From the NCBI GenBank assembly GCA_036377055.1, contig DASUZD010000280.1:1-24252 (forward strand): DNA of 24,252 nucleotides, read 5' to 3'. The notes below the pieces were generated by a model. It made no database searches. It saw only the letters and a program-made list of their open reading frames with translations, and was not told the DNA's origin. This DNA comes from DASUZD01 sp036377055 (GTDB lineage Bacteria; Actinomycetota; Thermoleophilia; Gaiellales; Gaiellaceae). Positions 7,700 to 14,716 of this stretch are shown here, one piece after another (within the stretch, counting starts at the first letter, position 1; every line of letters begins with the position of its first letter). The translations under genes and the position numbers were made by a program.

Positions 7700-9229
7700 T
7701 TGGCGCTTGAGCTGCAGGGGACGGTCGTCACGTTCGATGACGCGCGGACGGTCATCGAGGACGGCGTCGTGTACATCAACGATGGGAAGATCGCGGGGGT
7801 CGCCTCTTCCACGGACCCTGCCCCGGACGGATTCCCGAAGGCTCCACGGGTCGATACCGGAGCGTACGTCTATCCGGGACTGATCGATCTCCACTCACAC
7901 CTTGCGTACAACACGCTGCCGCTCTGGGCCGGAGAGGGCGCGCCGTATCGCGACCACCACTCGTGGACGCGCGAGGATCATCCTGACTACGGGAGCACGA
8001 TCAGCTGGCCGTCGCGCGTGCTCGGGACGGTCGAGCCCGAGGCGCTGATCAAGTACGTCGAGGTCAAGGCGCTCGTCGGCGGCACGACCTCGATCCAGGG
8101 CGCGCCGCACTCCACCCGGCCGGTCAAGGGGTGGCTCCTCCGAATCGTCGACGTCGAGCAGCTCGGCCCGCTCTCGAACCCGGTCCTCGTTTCCGCCCTC
8201 CAGAAGCGCGTCGACGACCTGCATGCCTGCGGCGAGACCCTGCGGAACACGGGCGGCGTGTTCATCTACCACATGGCCGAGGGGATCCAGGGCTCCGCCG
8301 TGCTCAGCGAGTTCACGGACGTGACGTCGGCCGGCCTTCTCCAGCCCGGGTTGATCGGGGTGCACGCGACCGCCCTGACCAAGGACGACTTCACCGCCTG
8401 GGAGGCCGCGGCTCAGACCGGGAACATCGTCTGGTCGCCCTTCTCGAACCTCTGGCTCTACTCGAAGACGACGGACGTCGTCGAGGCCTCCAAGCAGGGG
8501 TTCCGGATCTCGATCGGCTCCGACTGGTCGCCGTCCGGGACGAAGCACGTGCTCGGCGAGCTCAAAGTGGCCGACATCGTCAACAAGAACCAGTTCGACA
8601 ACCGGTTCAGCGACCTCCAGCTCTGCGAGATGGTGACCAGGAATCCCGGCGATGCGCTCGCGGTAGCGTGGGGGCCGTTGCTCGGCCGGTTGGCGAAGGA
8701 CGCCGAAGCGGACGTTGCGGTCGTCGCGAAGCGCCGTCCGGACCCGTACCGGAACCTGATCGAGGCGCGCGAGCGCGATGTCGAGCTCGTCGTCATCCGC
8801 GGCAAGCCGTACTACGGGACGCGCGCGTCCATGAGAGCCGCTGGGGCCGCGCGGCCGAACGCGATCACCGTCGCCGGCGAGAAGCGAAGCGTGGTCGTCA
8901 AACAGCCGGGGAATCCCGACGCGCAGCTGACGTGGAGCCAGGTCGTCCGCCGGCTCGAGGCGGTTCGCCGCGACCCGGTGAAGGCATGGCGGAACGCGGT
9001 CGACGCGCTCGCAGCATGGGGCGGTCCGCTGGACGCGCCCGAGGCGCCGCTCGTCCTCTACGGCGACATGCCTGAAGGCGATACGGGCCTGATGGCGGCG
9101 GCGGGCGAGGTCCCGCTCGACCTGACGATTCCTCCGCTCGACTCGCTCGAGCACGACGCCGACTTCTTCAAGGCGATCGACGCGGTGGACGTGCCGGAGC
9201 TCGGACACCTCCGCGACTTCTACGAATGA
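7700..9229 (+). CDS. Amidohydrolase-family metal-dependent hydrolase
   Basis: 509 residues from TTG 7700, chosen because AGGAGG (7686-7691) precedes it by 8 bases and the protein then begins at the small beta domain typical of the family (LELQGTVVTFDD). The catalytic barrel has the expected metal ligands: His65 and His67 in DLHSHLAY, His191 in YHMAEG, His222 in GVHATAL and Asp275 in GSDWSPSG. This pattern fits the cytosine deaminase/AtzA-like branch, which hydrolyses amide, amine or C-N bonds in cyclic substrates; the substrate cannot be read from sequence. About 120 residues after the usual C-terminal beta domain (from about 385) form an extra tail of unknown role. No signal peptide. The stop codon overlaps the start of the peptidase gene (ATGA), so the two products are probably made together. 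Confidence 0.88.
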   Translation: MALELQGTVVTFDDARTVIEDGVVYINDGKIAGVASSTDPAPDGFPKAPRVDTGAYVYPGLIDLHSHLAYNTLPLWAGEGAPYRDHHSWTREDHPDYGSTISWPSRVLGTVEPEALIKYVEVKALVGGTTSIQGAPHSTRPVKGWLLRIVDVEQLGPLSNPVLVSALQKRVDDLHACGETLRNTGGVFIYHMAEGIQGSAVLSEFTDVTSAGLLQPGLIGVHATALTKDDFTAWEAAAQTGNIVWSPFSNLWLYSKTTDVVEASKQGFRISIGSDWSPSGTKHVLGELKVADIVNKNQFDNRFSDLQLCEMVTRNPGDALAVAWGPLLGRLAKDAEADVAVVAKRRPDPYRNLIEARERDVELVVIRGKPYYGTRASMRAAGAARPNAITVAGEKRSVVVKQPGNPDAQLTWSQVVRRLEAVRRDPVKAWRNAVDALAAWGGPLDAPEAPLVLYGDMPEGDTGLMAAAGEVPLDLTIPPLDSLEHDADFFKAIDAVDVPELGHLRDFYE

Positions 9230-10827
9230 GCCGTAGCCGCGCGCGAGGTCGCGCCGGCGAAGCAGCCGCCGTGCCGCTCGCCGACTTCCTCGCTCGTGTC
9301 CAGCCGCTGTCGCTCGCCTCGCGGTACGTGCTGGTGGCCCAAGCGCAGGCAATCATCGAGGGGCTCTACGTCCACCTCCGGTTGAAGCGCGCGATGCACG
9401 CCGTCGATCCGGTGCAGCGGCTGCGCCTGCTCGCGCGTCGCCTGGAGTCGATGAGCGACCTCCAGTTCCACGCCGAGCTCGGCGGTGTCTTCCGCAGCCT
9501 CCGCGACCTGCACACGACGTACCAGCTGCCGGATCCGTACCGCGGGCACGTGGCGACGCTGGGTTTTCTCGTCGAGCGCTACTTCGACGAGGCGGACAAG
9601 CCGCACTACGTCATCTCGAAGGCCGAGCGGGACCTCGCTGAGCGCGGTCTGCGACCGGGCTCGGAGGTCGTCGCCTGGAACGCGGTGCCGATCGAGCGCG
9701 CGGTCGAGCTCAACGCCGAGCGGCAGGCCGGCTCGAACGCTTCGGCTCGGATCGCGCGCGGTCTCGAGGCGATGACGCTGCGACCGCTTCGGACGACCCT
9801 TCCGCCGGACGAGGAGTGGGTGACGGTCGGGTTCCGGCCGCCTCGCGGTGGCAACCGCGAGCTCCGCGTGCATTGGCTGGTCTACGCGTTGCCCGGCAGC
9901 GGCGGGCGCGCCCAAGATCCCGTTCCGACCGCGGCCGTGAACCTCGGCATCGACCTCGGGCGGGAGGCGACGCGACACGTCAAGCGGGCGCTCTTCGCGA
10001 CCACCAAGGCGCGCGTCGTGCCACCCCAAGACCTCCACGCCGTGCTCCGGTTCGAGACCGTCCGGAGCGGTCGCACGCGGTACGGGTACGTCCGGATCTT
10101 CAGCTTCAACGTCACGCGCGCCCGGTATTTCCTCGAGGCCATGGGACGCGCGCTCGCCCGCCTCCCGCAGAACGGCCTGATCATCGACATCCGCGGCAAC
10201 CCCGGCGGGCACATCCCGGCCGCCGAGGGCCTGCTTCAGCTCCTGACCGACAGGCCGGTGACGCCGGTCCGCTTCTCGATGACGACGACTCCGACCGCGC
10301 TCTCTCTCTGCGACGCGACTCCCGAGCTTGCGCCGTGGCGCGACAGCATCGCCGCCTCCGTCGAGACGGGCGAGGCCTACTCGCAGGGCTTCTTCCTCAG
10401 CAATCCGGCCGAGCTCGCGGCCGAGCTCCCGCGCTACCTGGCGCCGAAGGTCCTGATCCTCGACGCGCTCTGTTACTCGGCAGCCGACATCTTCGCGGCT
10501 GGCTTCCAGGACAACCGGATCGGGACCGTCCTCGGCACCGACGAGCAGAGCGGTGCGGGTGGCGCCAACGTCTGGACGCACGACCTCCTACGGGTGTGGC
10601 TCCCCCAGACGCTCGGTGCGCTCGACGGTGGCGCCGGCTTCCGCGTCGCCCTACGGCGCGCGACGCGGACGGGGGTTCACGATGGTGTGCCCCTGGAGGA
10701 TCTCGGCGTGACGGCTGACCAGGTGCATCGCCTGAAGAAGCTCGACCTGACGAGCAATAACGAGGATCTCAAGCGAACGGCCGTCGAGATCCTGCAAACG
10801 GCCGAGCGTGAGGCTGCGGCGGGCTAG
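9226..10827 (+). CDS. S41-family (C-terminal processing type) serine peptidase
   Basis: 533 residues; ATG 9226 overlaps the amidohydrolase stop as ATGA. The C-terminal half is an S41 (tail-specific protease/interphotoreceptor retinoid-binding fold) domain: the strand and loop GLIIDIRGNPGG (317-328), KVLILDALCYSAAD with probable nucleophile Ser418, and the loop GTDEQSGAGG. The middle part (about 105-165) contains RGLRPGSEVVAWNAVPI, the ligand loop of a PDZ-like segment. No signal peptide or membrane segment is visible, which is unusual for the family because most members act outside the membrane. The N-terminal helical region (about 20-100) is typical of S41 proteins. Probable role: cleaving a peptide or protein tail in the cytosol, functionally linked to the amidohydrolase. 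Substrate unknown. Confidence 0.85.
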   Translation: MSRSRARGRAGEAAAVPLADFLARVQPLSLASRYVLVAQAQAIIEGLYVHLRLKRAMHAVDPVQRLRLLARRLESMSDLQFHAELGGVFRSLRDLHTTYQLPDPYRGHVATLGFLVERYFDEADKPHYVISKAERDLAERGLRPGSEVVAWNAVPIERAVELNAERQAGSNASARIARGLEAMTLRPLRTTLPPDEEWVTVGFRPPRGGNRELRVHWLVYALPGSGGRAQDPVPTAAVNLGIDLGREATRHVKRALFATTKARVVPPQDLHAVLRFETVRSGRTRYGYVRIFSFNVTRARYFLEAMGRALARLPQNGLIIDIRGNPGGHIPAAEGLLQLLTDRPVTPVRFSMTTTPTALSLCDATPELAPWRDSIAASVETGEAYSQGFFLSNPAELAAELPRYLAPKVLILDALCYSAADIFAAGFQDNRIGTVLGTDEQSGAGGANVWTHDLLRVWLPQTLGALDGGAGFRVALRRATRTGVHDGVPLEDLGVTADQVHRLKKLDLTSNNEDLKRTAVEILQTAEREAAAG

Positions 10828-10840
10828 GCGTCCGCCGCAG
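10814..10840 (+). terminator. Stem-loop at the convergent end of the peptidase and pilin genes
   Basis: Perfect 9-base-pair stem CTGCGGCGG (10814-10822) and CCGCCGCAG (10832-10840) with a 9-base loop that contains the peptidase stop codon. It lies 11 bases beyond the pilin stop on the other strand, so it could serve both genes. There is no T-run on either side. Confidence 0.45.
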
Positions 10841-10851
10841 GCCTCGAGAAC

Positions 10852-11031
10852 CTACGGAAGGAGAGCGGTGACCTTCGAGATCGAGCCCGAGATCCCGCCC
10901 GACAGCGCCGTGAAGACGGCGACGGCGCCGATCGTGATCACGGCCAGGACGACGCCGTACTCGGCCATCGTCTGACCCTCTTCCTTCCTCCAGTTGAGCC
11001 GGACGAAGTCCAGCCAATCGGACATGCTCAT
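10852..11031 (-). CDS. Flp/Fap-type pilin (class III signal)
   Basis: 59-residue protein, below usual gene-calling cut-offs. The start ATG at 11031 has AGGAGG (complement of 11041-11046) 9 bases upstream; a second ATG two codons later is possible. The sequence reads MSMSDWLDFVRLNWRKEEGQ, then TMAEYGVVLAVITIGAVAVF, then a Ser/Gly-rich end. This is the type IVb/Flp prepilin pattern: a hydrophilic leader, Gly19 as the cleavage site, Glu at position +5 (Glu24) and Tyr at +6, then a hydrophobic helix. Flp pilins assemble into Tad pili for adhesion. No TadA, CpaB or prepilin peptidase gene is nearby, so this is an orphan pilin copy that would rely on machinery elsewhere. A palindrome 70 bases upstream may be an operator. 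Confidence 0.88.
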   Translation of the reverse strand: MSMSDWLDFVRLNWRKEEGQTMAEYGVVLAVITIGAVAVFTALSGGISGSISKVTALLP

Positions 11032-11097
11032 TCGCGCGTTCCTCCTCGGCGCGGCCCCGAACGCCGCTTGGTAGGTGGGACACGCGCCGTATCGGCA

Positions 11098-11112
11098 TCC
11101 GATCCAATCGGA
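11098..11112. promoter_or_regulatory. Palindrome upstream of the pilin gene
   Basis: TCCGAT and ATCGGA arms separated by CCA form a 6+3+6 inverted repeat, with an adjacent near-repeat of CCAATC at 11104-11109 and 11114-11119. It lies 67 bases upstream of the pilin start and could bind a regulator; no known operator is recognised. Confidence 0.3.
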
Positions 11113-11159
11113 CCCAATCCCCCGAAACGGTATGCCCGCAACCGCAACTGAAGAGATCG

Positions 11160-11187
11160 GAGCGGGCCGCCCCCGAACGGCCCGCTC
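11160..11187 (-). terminator. Stem-loop terminator of the DUF6458-like gene
   Basis: Perfect 10-base-pair stem GAGCGGGCCG (11160-11169) and CGGCCCGCTC (11178-11187), loop of 8, beginning 15 bases after the stop of the minus-strand gene at 11203. The downstream tract is only weakly T-rich (ATCTCTTC). Confidence 0.6.
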
Positions 11188-11202
11188 ACGTTTCGCGCCG
11201 AC

Positions 11203-11433
11203 CTAGTACCCGGGCGGCGGCGCGTCGTCGACGTACGTTGTCCGGCGCCGCGTGAAGTAGCCGGGGCCTGCCCACGACGACCAGAAGATCATCGAGAGCA
11301 CGAGCCCGATCGCGCCGACGATCGCCAGGATCCAGCCGATCGTGTTGACGTCGAAGCCGGACGTCGATGCATGGACCGCGAGGGCCAGGATCAGGCCGAC
11401 CGCGATCAGGAAGATGCTCACTCCGAGTCCCAT
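11203..11433 (-). CDS. DUF6458-like small membrane protein
   Basis: 76 residues from ATG 11433, selected because AAGGAGGT lies just upstream; the frame is open for 13 more codons but without a ribosome site. Two hydrophobic helices are visible: MGLGVSIFLIAVGLILALAV (about 1-20) and a second (about 30-52, TIGWILAIVGAIGLVLSMIF). A hydrophilic, Tyr/Arg-rich tail follows, ending DDAPPPGY. Length, the GLGVSIFLIAVG start and the DVNTIGWIL segment match my recollection of the actinobacterial DUF6458 family, whose function is unknown. The gene stands alone, with a stem-loop after its stop and structured element A about 105 bases upstream, and is divergent from the oxidase operon. Confidence 0.8.
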   Translation of the reverse strand: MGLGVSIFLIAVGLILALAVHASTSGFDVNTIGWILAIVGAIGLVLSMIFWSSWAGPGYFTRRRTTYVDDAPPPGY

Positions 11434-11753
11434 CGAACCTCCTTGTGCGTAGTCAGTGGTTCCCGATTGCAAGAGGCGGTAATCAAACGCTCGAAGGCTG
11501 GAACGAGTTGCGCTGGCACGAGGGCTTGGCGGAACATCGTTGTGCCGCCCGCGGCGCGCTGCTCGCTCCGAGGCCGTGTCCTCAGTCGCGCCCGTAGCCT
11601 CCGGCTACGAACGCTCCCTGCGTCCTTGCCTCGGAACGAGCATCACACCGCGTCCGACGAACGAGGTTCCACCAATCCCTCTTCGTTGCAGGTGTTTCAC
11701 ACCAGCCGCTTCTCGTGGCGGCGCGCCCGGGCGGTGAAGTAGTCTCGCGACCG
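11434..11753. other. 320-base gene-free stretch between the DUF6458-like gene and ctaC
   Basis: No convincing gene. It holds structured element A (11540-11650) and a perfect 5-base-pair hairpin GGTGT-TTC-ACACC (11691-11703) about 50 bases before ctaC. Promoters for both divergent genes must lie here, but I could not identify clear -35/-10 pairs. Confidence 0.6.
11540..11650 (-). repeat. Structured element A (copy 1 of 2), candidate leader RNA or dispersed repeat
   Basis: Shares long near-identical blocks with 17574-17682: on the plus strand CTCCCTGCGTCCTTGCCTCG plus a shared ACGAGCATCAC after a 2-base difference, and CGCGCTGCTCG and GTCCTC(A/G)GTCGCGC on the other side. Pairing: outer stem TGCTCG (11560-11565) with CGAGCA (11637-11642); next stem CCGAGGC (11568-11574) with GCCTCGG (11628-11634); central hairpin CGTAGCC (11593-11599) with GGCTACG (11603-11609), loop TCC. 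The central hairpin sequence is unrelated to that of copy 2, yet fully paired. The minus strand is suggested because both copies then precede a minus-strand gene: here DUF6458-like, about 105 bases downstream. I recognise no known RNA family. Confidence 0.7.
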
Positions 11754-12773
11754 GTGCGCCGGGGCTCGATCGTCCAGCTCTTCCTCTTCGCGATCGTCGC
11801 GGCCGGGGTTGCGACGGCCCTCGCGCTCGTGCCCGGCTGGCTGCCGCACCCGGCGAGCCGCGAGGCCGGCCGGATCGACTTCGTCTTCTGGTTCGTGACG
11901 GTGATCTGCGTGGCGATCTTCGCGATCGTCGCCGCGGTGATTGCCTACTCGCTGCTGAAGTTCCGTGCCGCGCCGGACGACGACGCCGACGGTGCGCCGA
12001 TCCACGGCCACACCGGGCTCGAGATCGCCTGGACCGCCGTCCCGACCGTGCTGGTGATCGCCATCGCCGTGGTCAGCGCGATCGTGCTCGCGAAGAACGG
12101 CCACGCGGGCGCGAGTCCGCTCCGCGTGAACGTCACCGGCCAGCAGTTCGCGTGGAGCTTCTCGTACCCGGCCCAGGGCGGGATCACGTCGGGCACGCTC
12201 CGGCTCCCCGTCGGGCGGTCGGTGAAGCTCTACCTGCGCTCGCGCGAGACGGACGTCATCCACTCCTTCTGGGTCCCGGAGTTCAGCCAGAAGCAAGACC
12301 TGCTGCCCGGGATGACCACCACGCTCGTGATCACGCCCGACCGCGTCGGCACGTATCCGGTGATCTGCACGGAGCTGTGCGGCCTCGGGCACTCGGTGAT
12401 GCGGACGAAGGCGATCGTGATGCCGGCGCAGGCGTTCACGGCCTGGGCGCAGAAGCAGCAGAAGGCCGTGAAGTCGGGCGGGAAGCAGGGCGGCAAGGCG
12501 ATCTTCGCCGCGAACGGCTGCGCGTCGTGCCACACGTTCAAGCCCGCCGGCGCGACGGCCAAGGTCGGGCCTGACCTCGACAAGCTGCCGCAGTACGCGC
12601 ACCAGGCCGGCCAGCCGCTCGACAAGTTCGTCCGCGAGTCGATCGTCAGCCCGAAGGCGTACGTCCAGCCGGGCTATCAGGCGCTCATGCCCAGCTTCGC
12701 GAGCCTTCCGTCGAGCCAGCTCGACGCGCTCGTGCAGTATCTCGTCGGCGGCTCGAAGAAAGGGGGGTCGTGA
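11754..12773 (+). CDS. ctaC: Cytochrome c oxidase subunit II fused to cytochrome c (caa3 type)
   Basis: 339 residues from GTG 11754 (VRRGSIVQLFLF), which puts the first hydrophobic segment at the N-terminus; an upstream GTG at 11715 adds 13 doubtful residues. No clear ribosome site precedes either. Transmembrane helices lie at about 8-26, 42-66 and 92-113; the first may be a cleaved signal. The CuA domain has His170, then the CTELCGLGH motif with Cys205, Glu207, Cys209 and His213, then Met216. After a basic linker, a cytochrome c domain (about 247-333) has the haem motif CASCH (256-260) and a likely distal Met312 in LMPSF. It receives electrons from a donor cytochrome and passes them through CuA to subunit I. 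The stop overlaps the ctaD start as GTGA. Confidence 0.95.
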   Translation: MRRGSIVQLFLFAIVAAGVATALALVPGWLPHPASREAGRIDFVFWFVTVICVAIFAIVAAVIAYSLLKFRAAPDDDADGAPIHGHTGLEIAWTAVPTVLVIAIAVVSAIVLAKNGHAGASPLRVNVTGQQFAWSFSYPAQGGITSGTLRLPVGRSVKLYLRSRETDVIHSFWVPEFSQKQDLLPGMTTTLVITPDRVGTYPVICTELCGLGHSVMRTKAIVMPAQAFTAWAQKQQKAVKSGGKQGGKAIFAANGCASCHTFKPAGATAKVGPDLDKLPQYAHQAGQPLDKFVRESIVSPKAYVQPGYQALMPSFASLPSSQLDALVQYLVGGSKKGGS

Positions 12774-14716
12774 CGAGCGTCACCGAGCACCACGCGGTCC
12801 ACGCGGCGCCCGCGCCGCCGCCGACCGGCTTCCGCCGCGTCCTCGCGCCGGGCTGGCTGCGGGTGCCGTGGATGATCTCGCTCTTCTTCGGGATCGGCGC
12901 CGGGATCACCGTGCTCGTCCGCTGGGCCGAGGGCTGGCACCCGATCTGGAAGGGCGAGGTGATCACGACCGTCGAGCTCGCCGCCGTGCCGATCGGCTTC
13001 CTCGCGGGGATCGGCGCGTTCGACTACTGGGCCCGCTACGCGACAGGCGCGCCGACGGTGCCGGAGGACCACTCGGGCCACGGCGCGCGCAGCTGGCGCG
13101 ACTACTTCCGCGTCAACACCGACCACAAGGTGATCGGCGTCCAGTACCTCGTGACGACGATCTTCTTCTTCCTGGCGGGCGGGATGCTCGCGATGTTCGT
13201 CCGCGCGGAGCTCGCAAAGCCAGGCGCGCAGTACTTCGACCCGCAGACCTACAACGGGCTCTTCTCGGTCCACGCGTCGCTGATGATCTTCCTGTTCGTG
13301 ATCCCGGCCTTCGCGGGGCTCGCGAACTTCGTCGTGCCGCTGATGCTCGGCGCGCCGGACATGGCCTTCCCGCGCCTGAACGCGCTCTCGTACTGGCTGC
13401 TGCCGATCGCCGGCTTCATGATGCTGTCGAGCTTCCTCGTGCCCGGCGGCGCCTTCGCGTGCGGCTGGACGGGCTACGCGCCGCTCTGCTCCACGCACCA
13501 GCCGCTCGGCTCGGTCTTCTTCCAGATGAGCGTCCAGTGGGCCGGCGCCTCGTCGATCATGACCGCGCTCAACTTCCTCGTCACGATCATCACCATGCGG
13601 GCGCCGGGAATGACCTTCTGGCGCATGCCGCTGCTTGTCTGGGCGAACTTCACGACCTCGCTGCTGGTCGTGATCGCGACGCCGTTCATCGCCGGGTCGC
13701 AGTTCTTCACGATGTTCGACCGCGTCCTGCACACGCACTTCTTCGACGCGTCGGCGGGCGGCTACCCGCTCGGGTACCAGCACATCTTCTGGTTCTACTC
13801 GCACCCGGCGGTCTACATCATGATGCTGCCCGGCTTCGGGATCGCCTCCGAGGTCATATCCGTGATGTCGCGCAAGCCGATCTTCGGCTACCGGCTGATG
13901 GCGCTCTCGCTGATGGCCATCCTCGTGCTCGGTTTCTCAGTGTGGGCGCACCACATGTTCGTCTCGGGCATGGCGTCGTGGCTGCGCGTCCCGATGATGG
14001 CGACGACGCTGCTGATCGCCGTCCCGACCGGGATCAAGGTGTTCAGCTGGTTAGCCACGATGTGGGAGGGGCGGATTCACTTCACGACGCCGATGCTGTT
14101 CGCGCTCGGCTTCTTATCGATGTTCGTGATCGGCGGCCTCTCAGGGATCTACCTCGGCGCGGTCCCGATCGACATCCACGTCTCGGACACGTACTTCGTC
14201 GTCGCGCACATCCACTATGTGCTCTTCGGCGGGTCGCTGTTCACGATCTTCGCCGGGATCTACTACTGGTTCCCGAAGATGACCGGCCGGATGTTCGACG
14301 AGCGGCTCGGCAAGCTGCACTTCTGGCTGACCTTCATCGGGTTCAACGCGACGTTCTTCCCGATGCACCTGATCGGGGTCCAGGGGATGCAGCGGCGCGC
14401 GTTCGACTATCCGACGAAGTTCGCCGACTGGAACCTGTTCATCTCGATCGCGTCCTTCGGGCTCGGTGCGTCGACGATCGTCTTCCTTTACAACATGATC
14501 CACAGCTGGCGGTTCGGCCCGCCCGCGCCTGGAAACCCGTGGCGCGCGCTCACGCTCGAGTGGCAGGTCTCGTCGCCGCCGCCGATCTTCAACTTCGACG
14601 AGATCCCGCAGGTCGTCGGCAGCCCGTACGAGTACGGCGTCCCGGGGGCGCGGCACGCGGTGCTGAACGGTGATCGCGCCGCGGCCGAGACCGAGGGGGA
14701 GGTGCGCGTCCACTGA
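12770..14716 (+). CDS. ctaD: Cytochrome c oxidase subunit I, A2-type haem-copper oxidase
   Basis: 648 residues from GTG 12770, preceded by AGGGGGG. Catalytic subunit that reduces oxygen and pumps protons. Ligands are visible: haem a His168 (FSVHASLM) and His482, haem a3 His480 (VAHIHYVLF), and CuB ligands His345, His394 and His395 (WAHHMF). The cross-linkable Tyr349 is in YSHPAVY. The K-channel lysine is Lys423 in PTGIKVFSW. The YSHP motif (343-346) replaces the Glu of the GHPEVY motif, which defines the A2 subfamily, as in Rhodothermus caa3. The N-terminus has an extension of about 110 residues with two further predicted helices (about 33-50 and 66-84) before the canonical first helix. The downstream UspA-like gene overlaps by four bases. 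Confidence 0.96.
   Translation: MTSVTEHHAVHAAPAPPPTGFRRVLAPGWLRVPWMISLFFGIGAGITVLVRWAEGWHPIWKGEVITTVELAAVPIGFLAGIGAFDYWARYATGAPTVPEDHSGHGARSWRDYFRVNTDHKVIGVQYLVTTIFFFLAGGMLAMFVRAELAKPGAQYFDPQTYNGLFSVHASLMIFLFVIPAFAGLANFVVPLMLGAPDMAFPRLNALSYWLLPIAGFMMLSSFLVPGGAFACGWTGYAPLCSTHQPLGSVFFQMSVQWAGASSIMTALNFLVTIITMRAPGMTFWRMPLLVWANFTTSLLVVIATPFIAGSQFFTMFDRVLHTHFFDASAGGYPLGYQHIFWFYSHPAVYIMMLPGFGIASEVISVMSRKPIFGYRLMALSLMAILVLGFSVWAHHMFVSGMASWLRVPMMATTLLIAVPTGIKVFSWLATMWEGRIHFTTPMLFALGFLSMFVIGGLSGIYLGAVPIDIHVSDTYFVVAHIHYVLFGGSLFTIFAGIYYWFPKMTGRMFDERLGKLHFWLTFIGFNATFFPMHLIGVQGMQRRAFDYPTKFADWNLFISIASFGLGASTIVFLYNMIHSWRFGPPAPGNPWRALTLEWQVSSPPPIFNFDEIPQVVGSPYEYGVPGARHAVLNGDRAAAETEGEVRVH

Noticed and set aside
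5380..7710. Very long plus-strand open frame of 776 codons opposite the propeller gene
   Set aside because: Arg/Pro-rich low-complexity translation with no domain; the opposite strand has a signal peptide and propeller motifs. Typical of antisense frames in GC-rich DNA.
11540..11737. Small plus-strand open frame in element A, and its counterpart at 17574-17807
   Set aside because: The resemblance of the two translations comes from the shared nucleotide element; the variable hairpin changes the peptide completely and the frames diverge, so this is not protein conservation.
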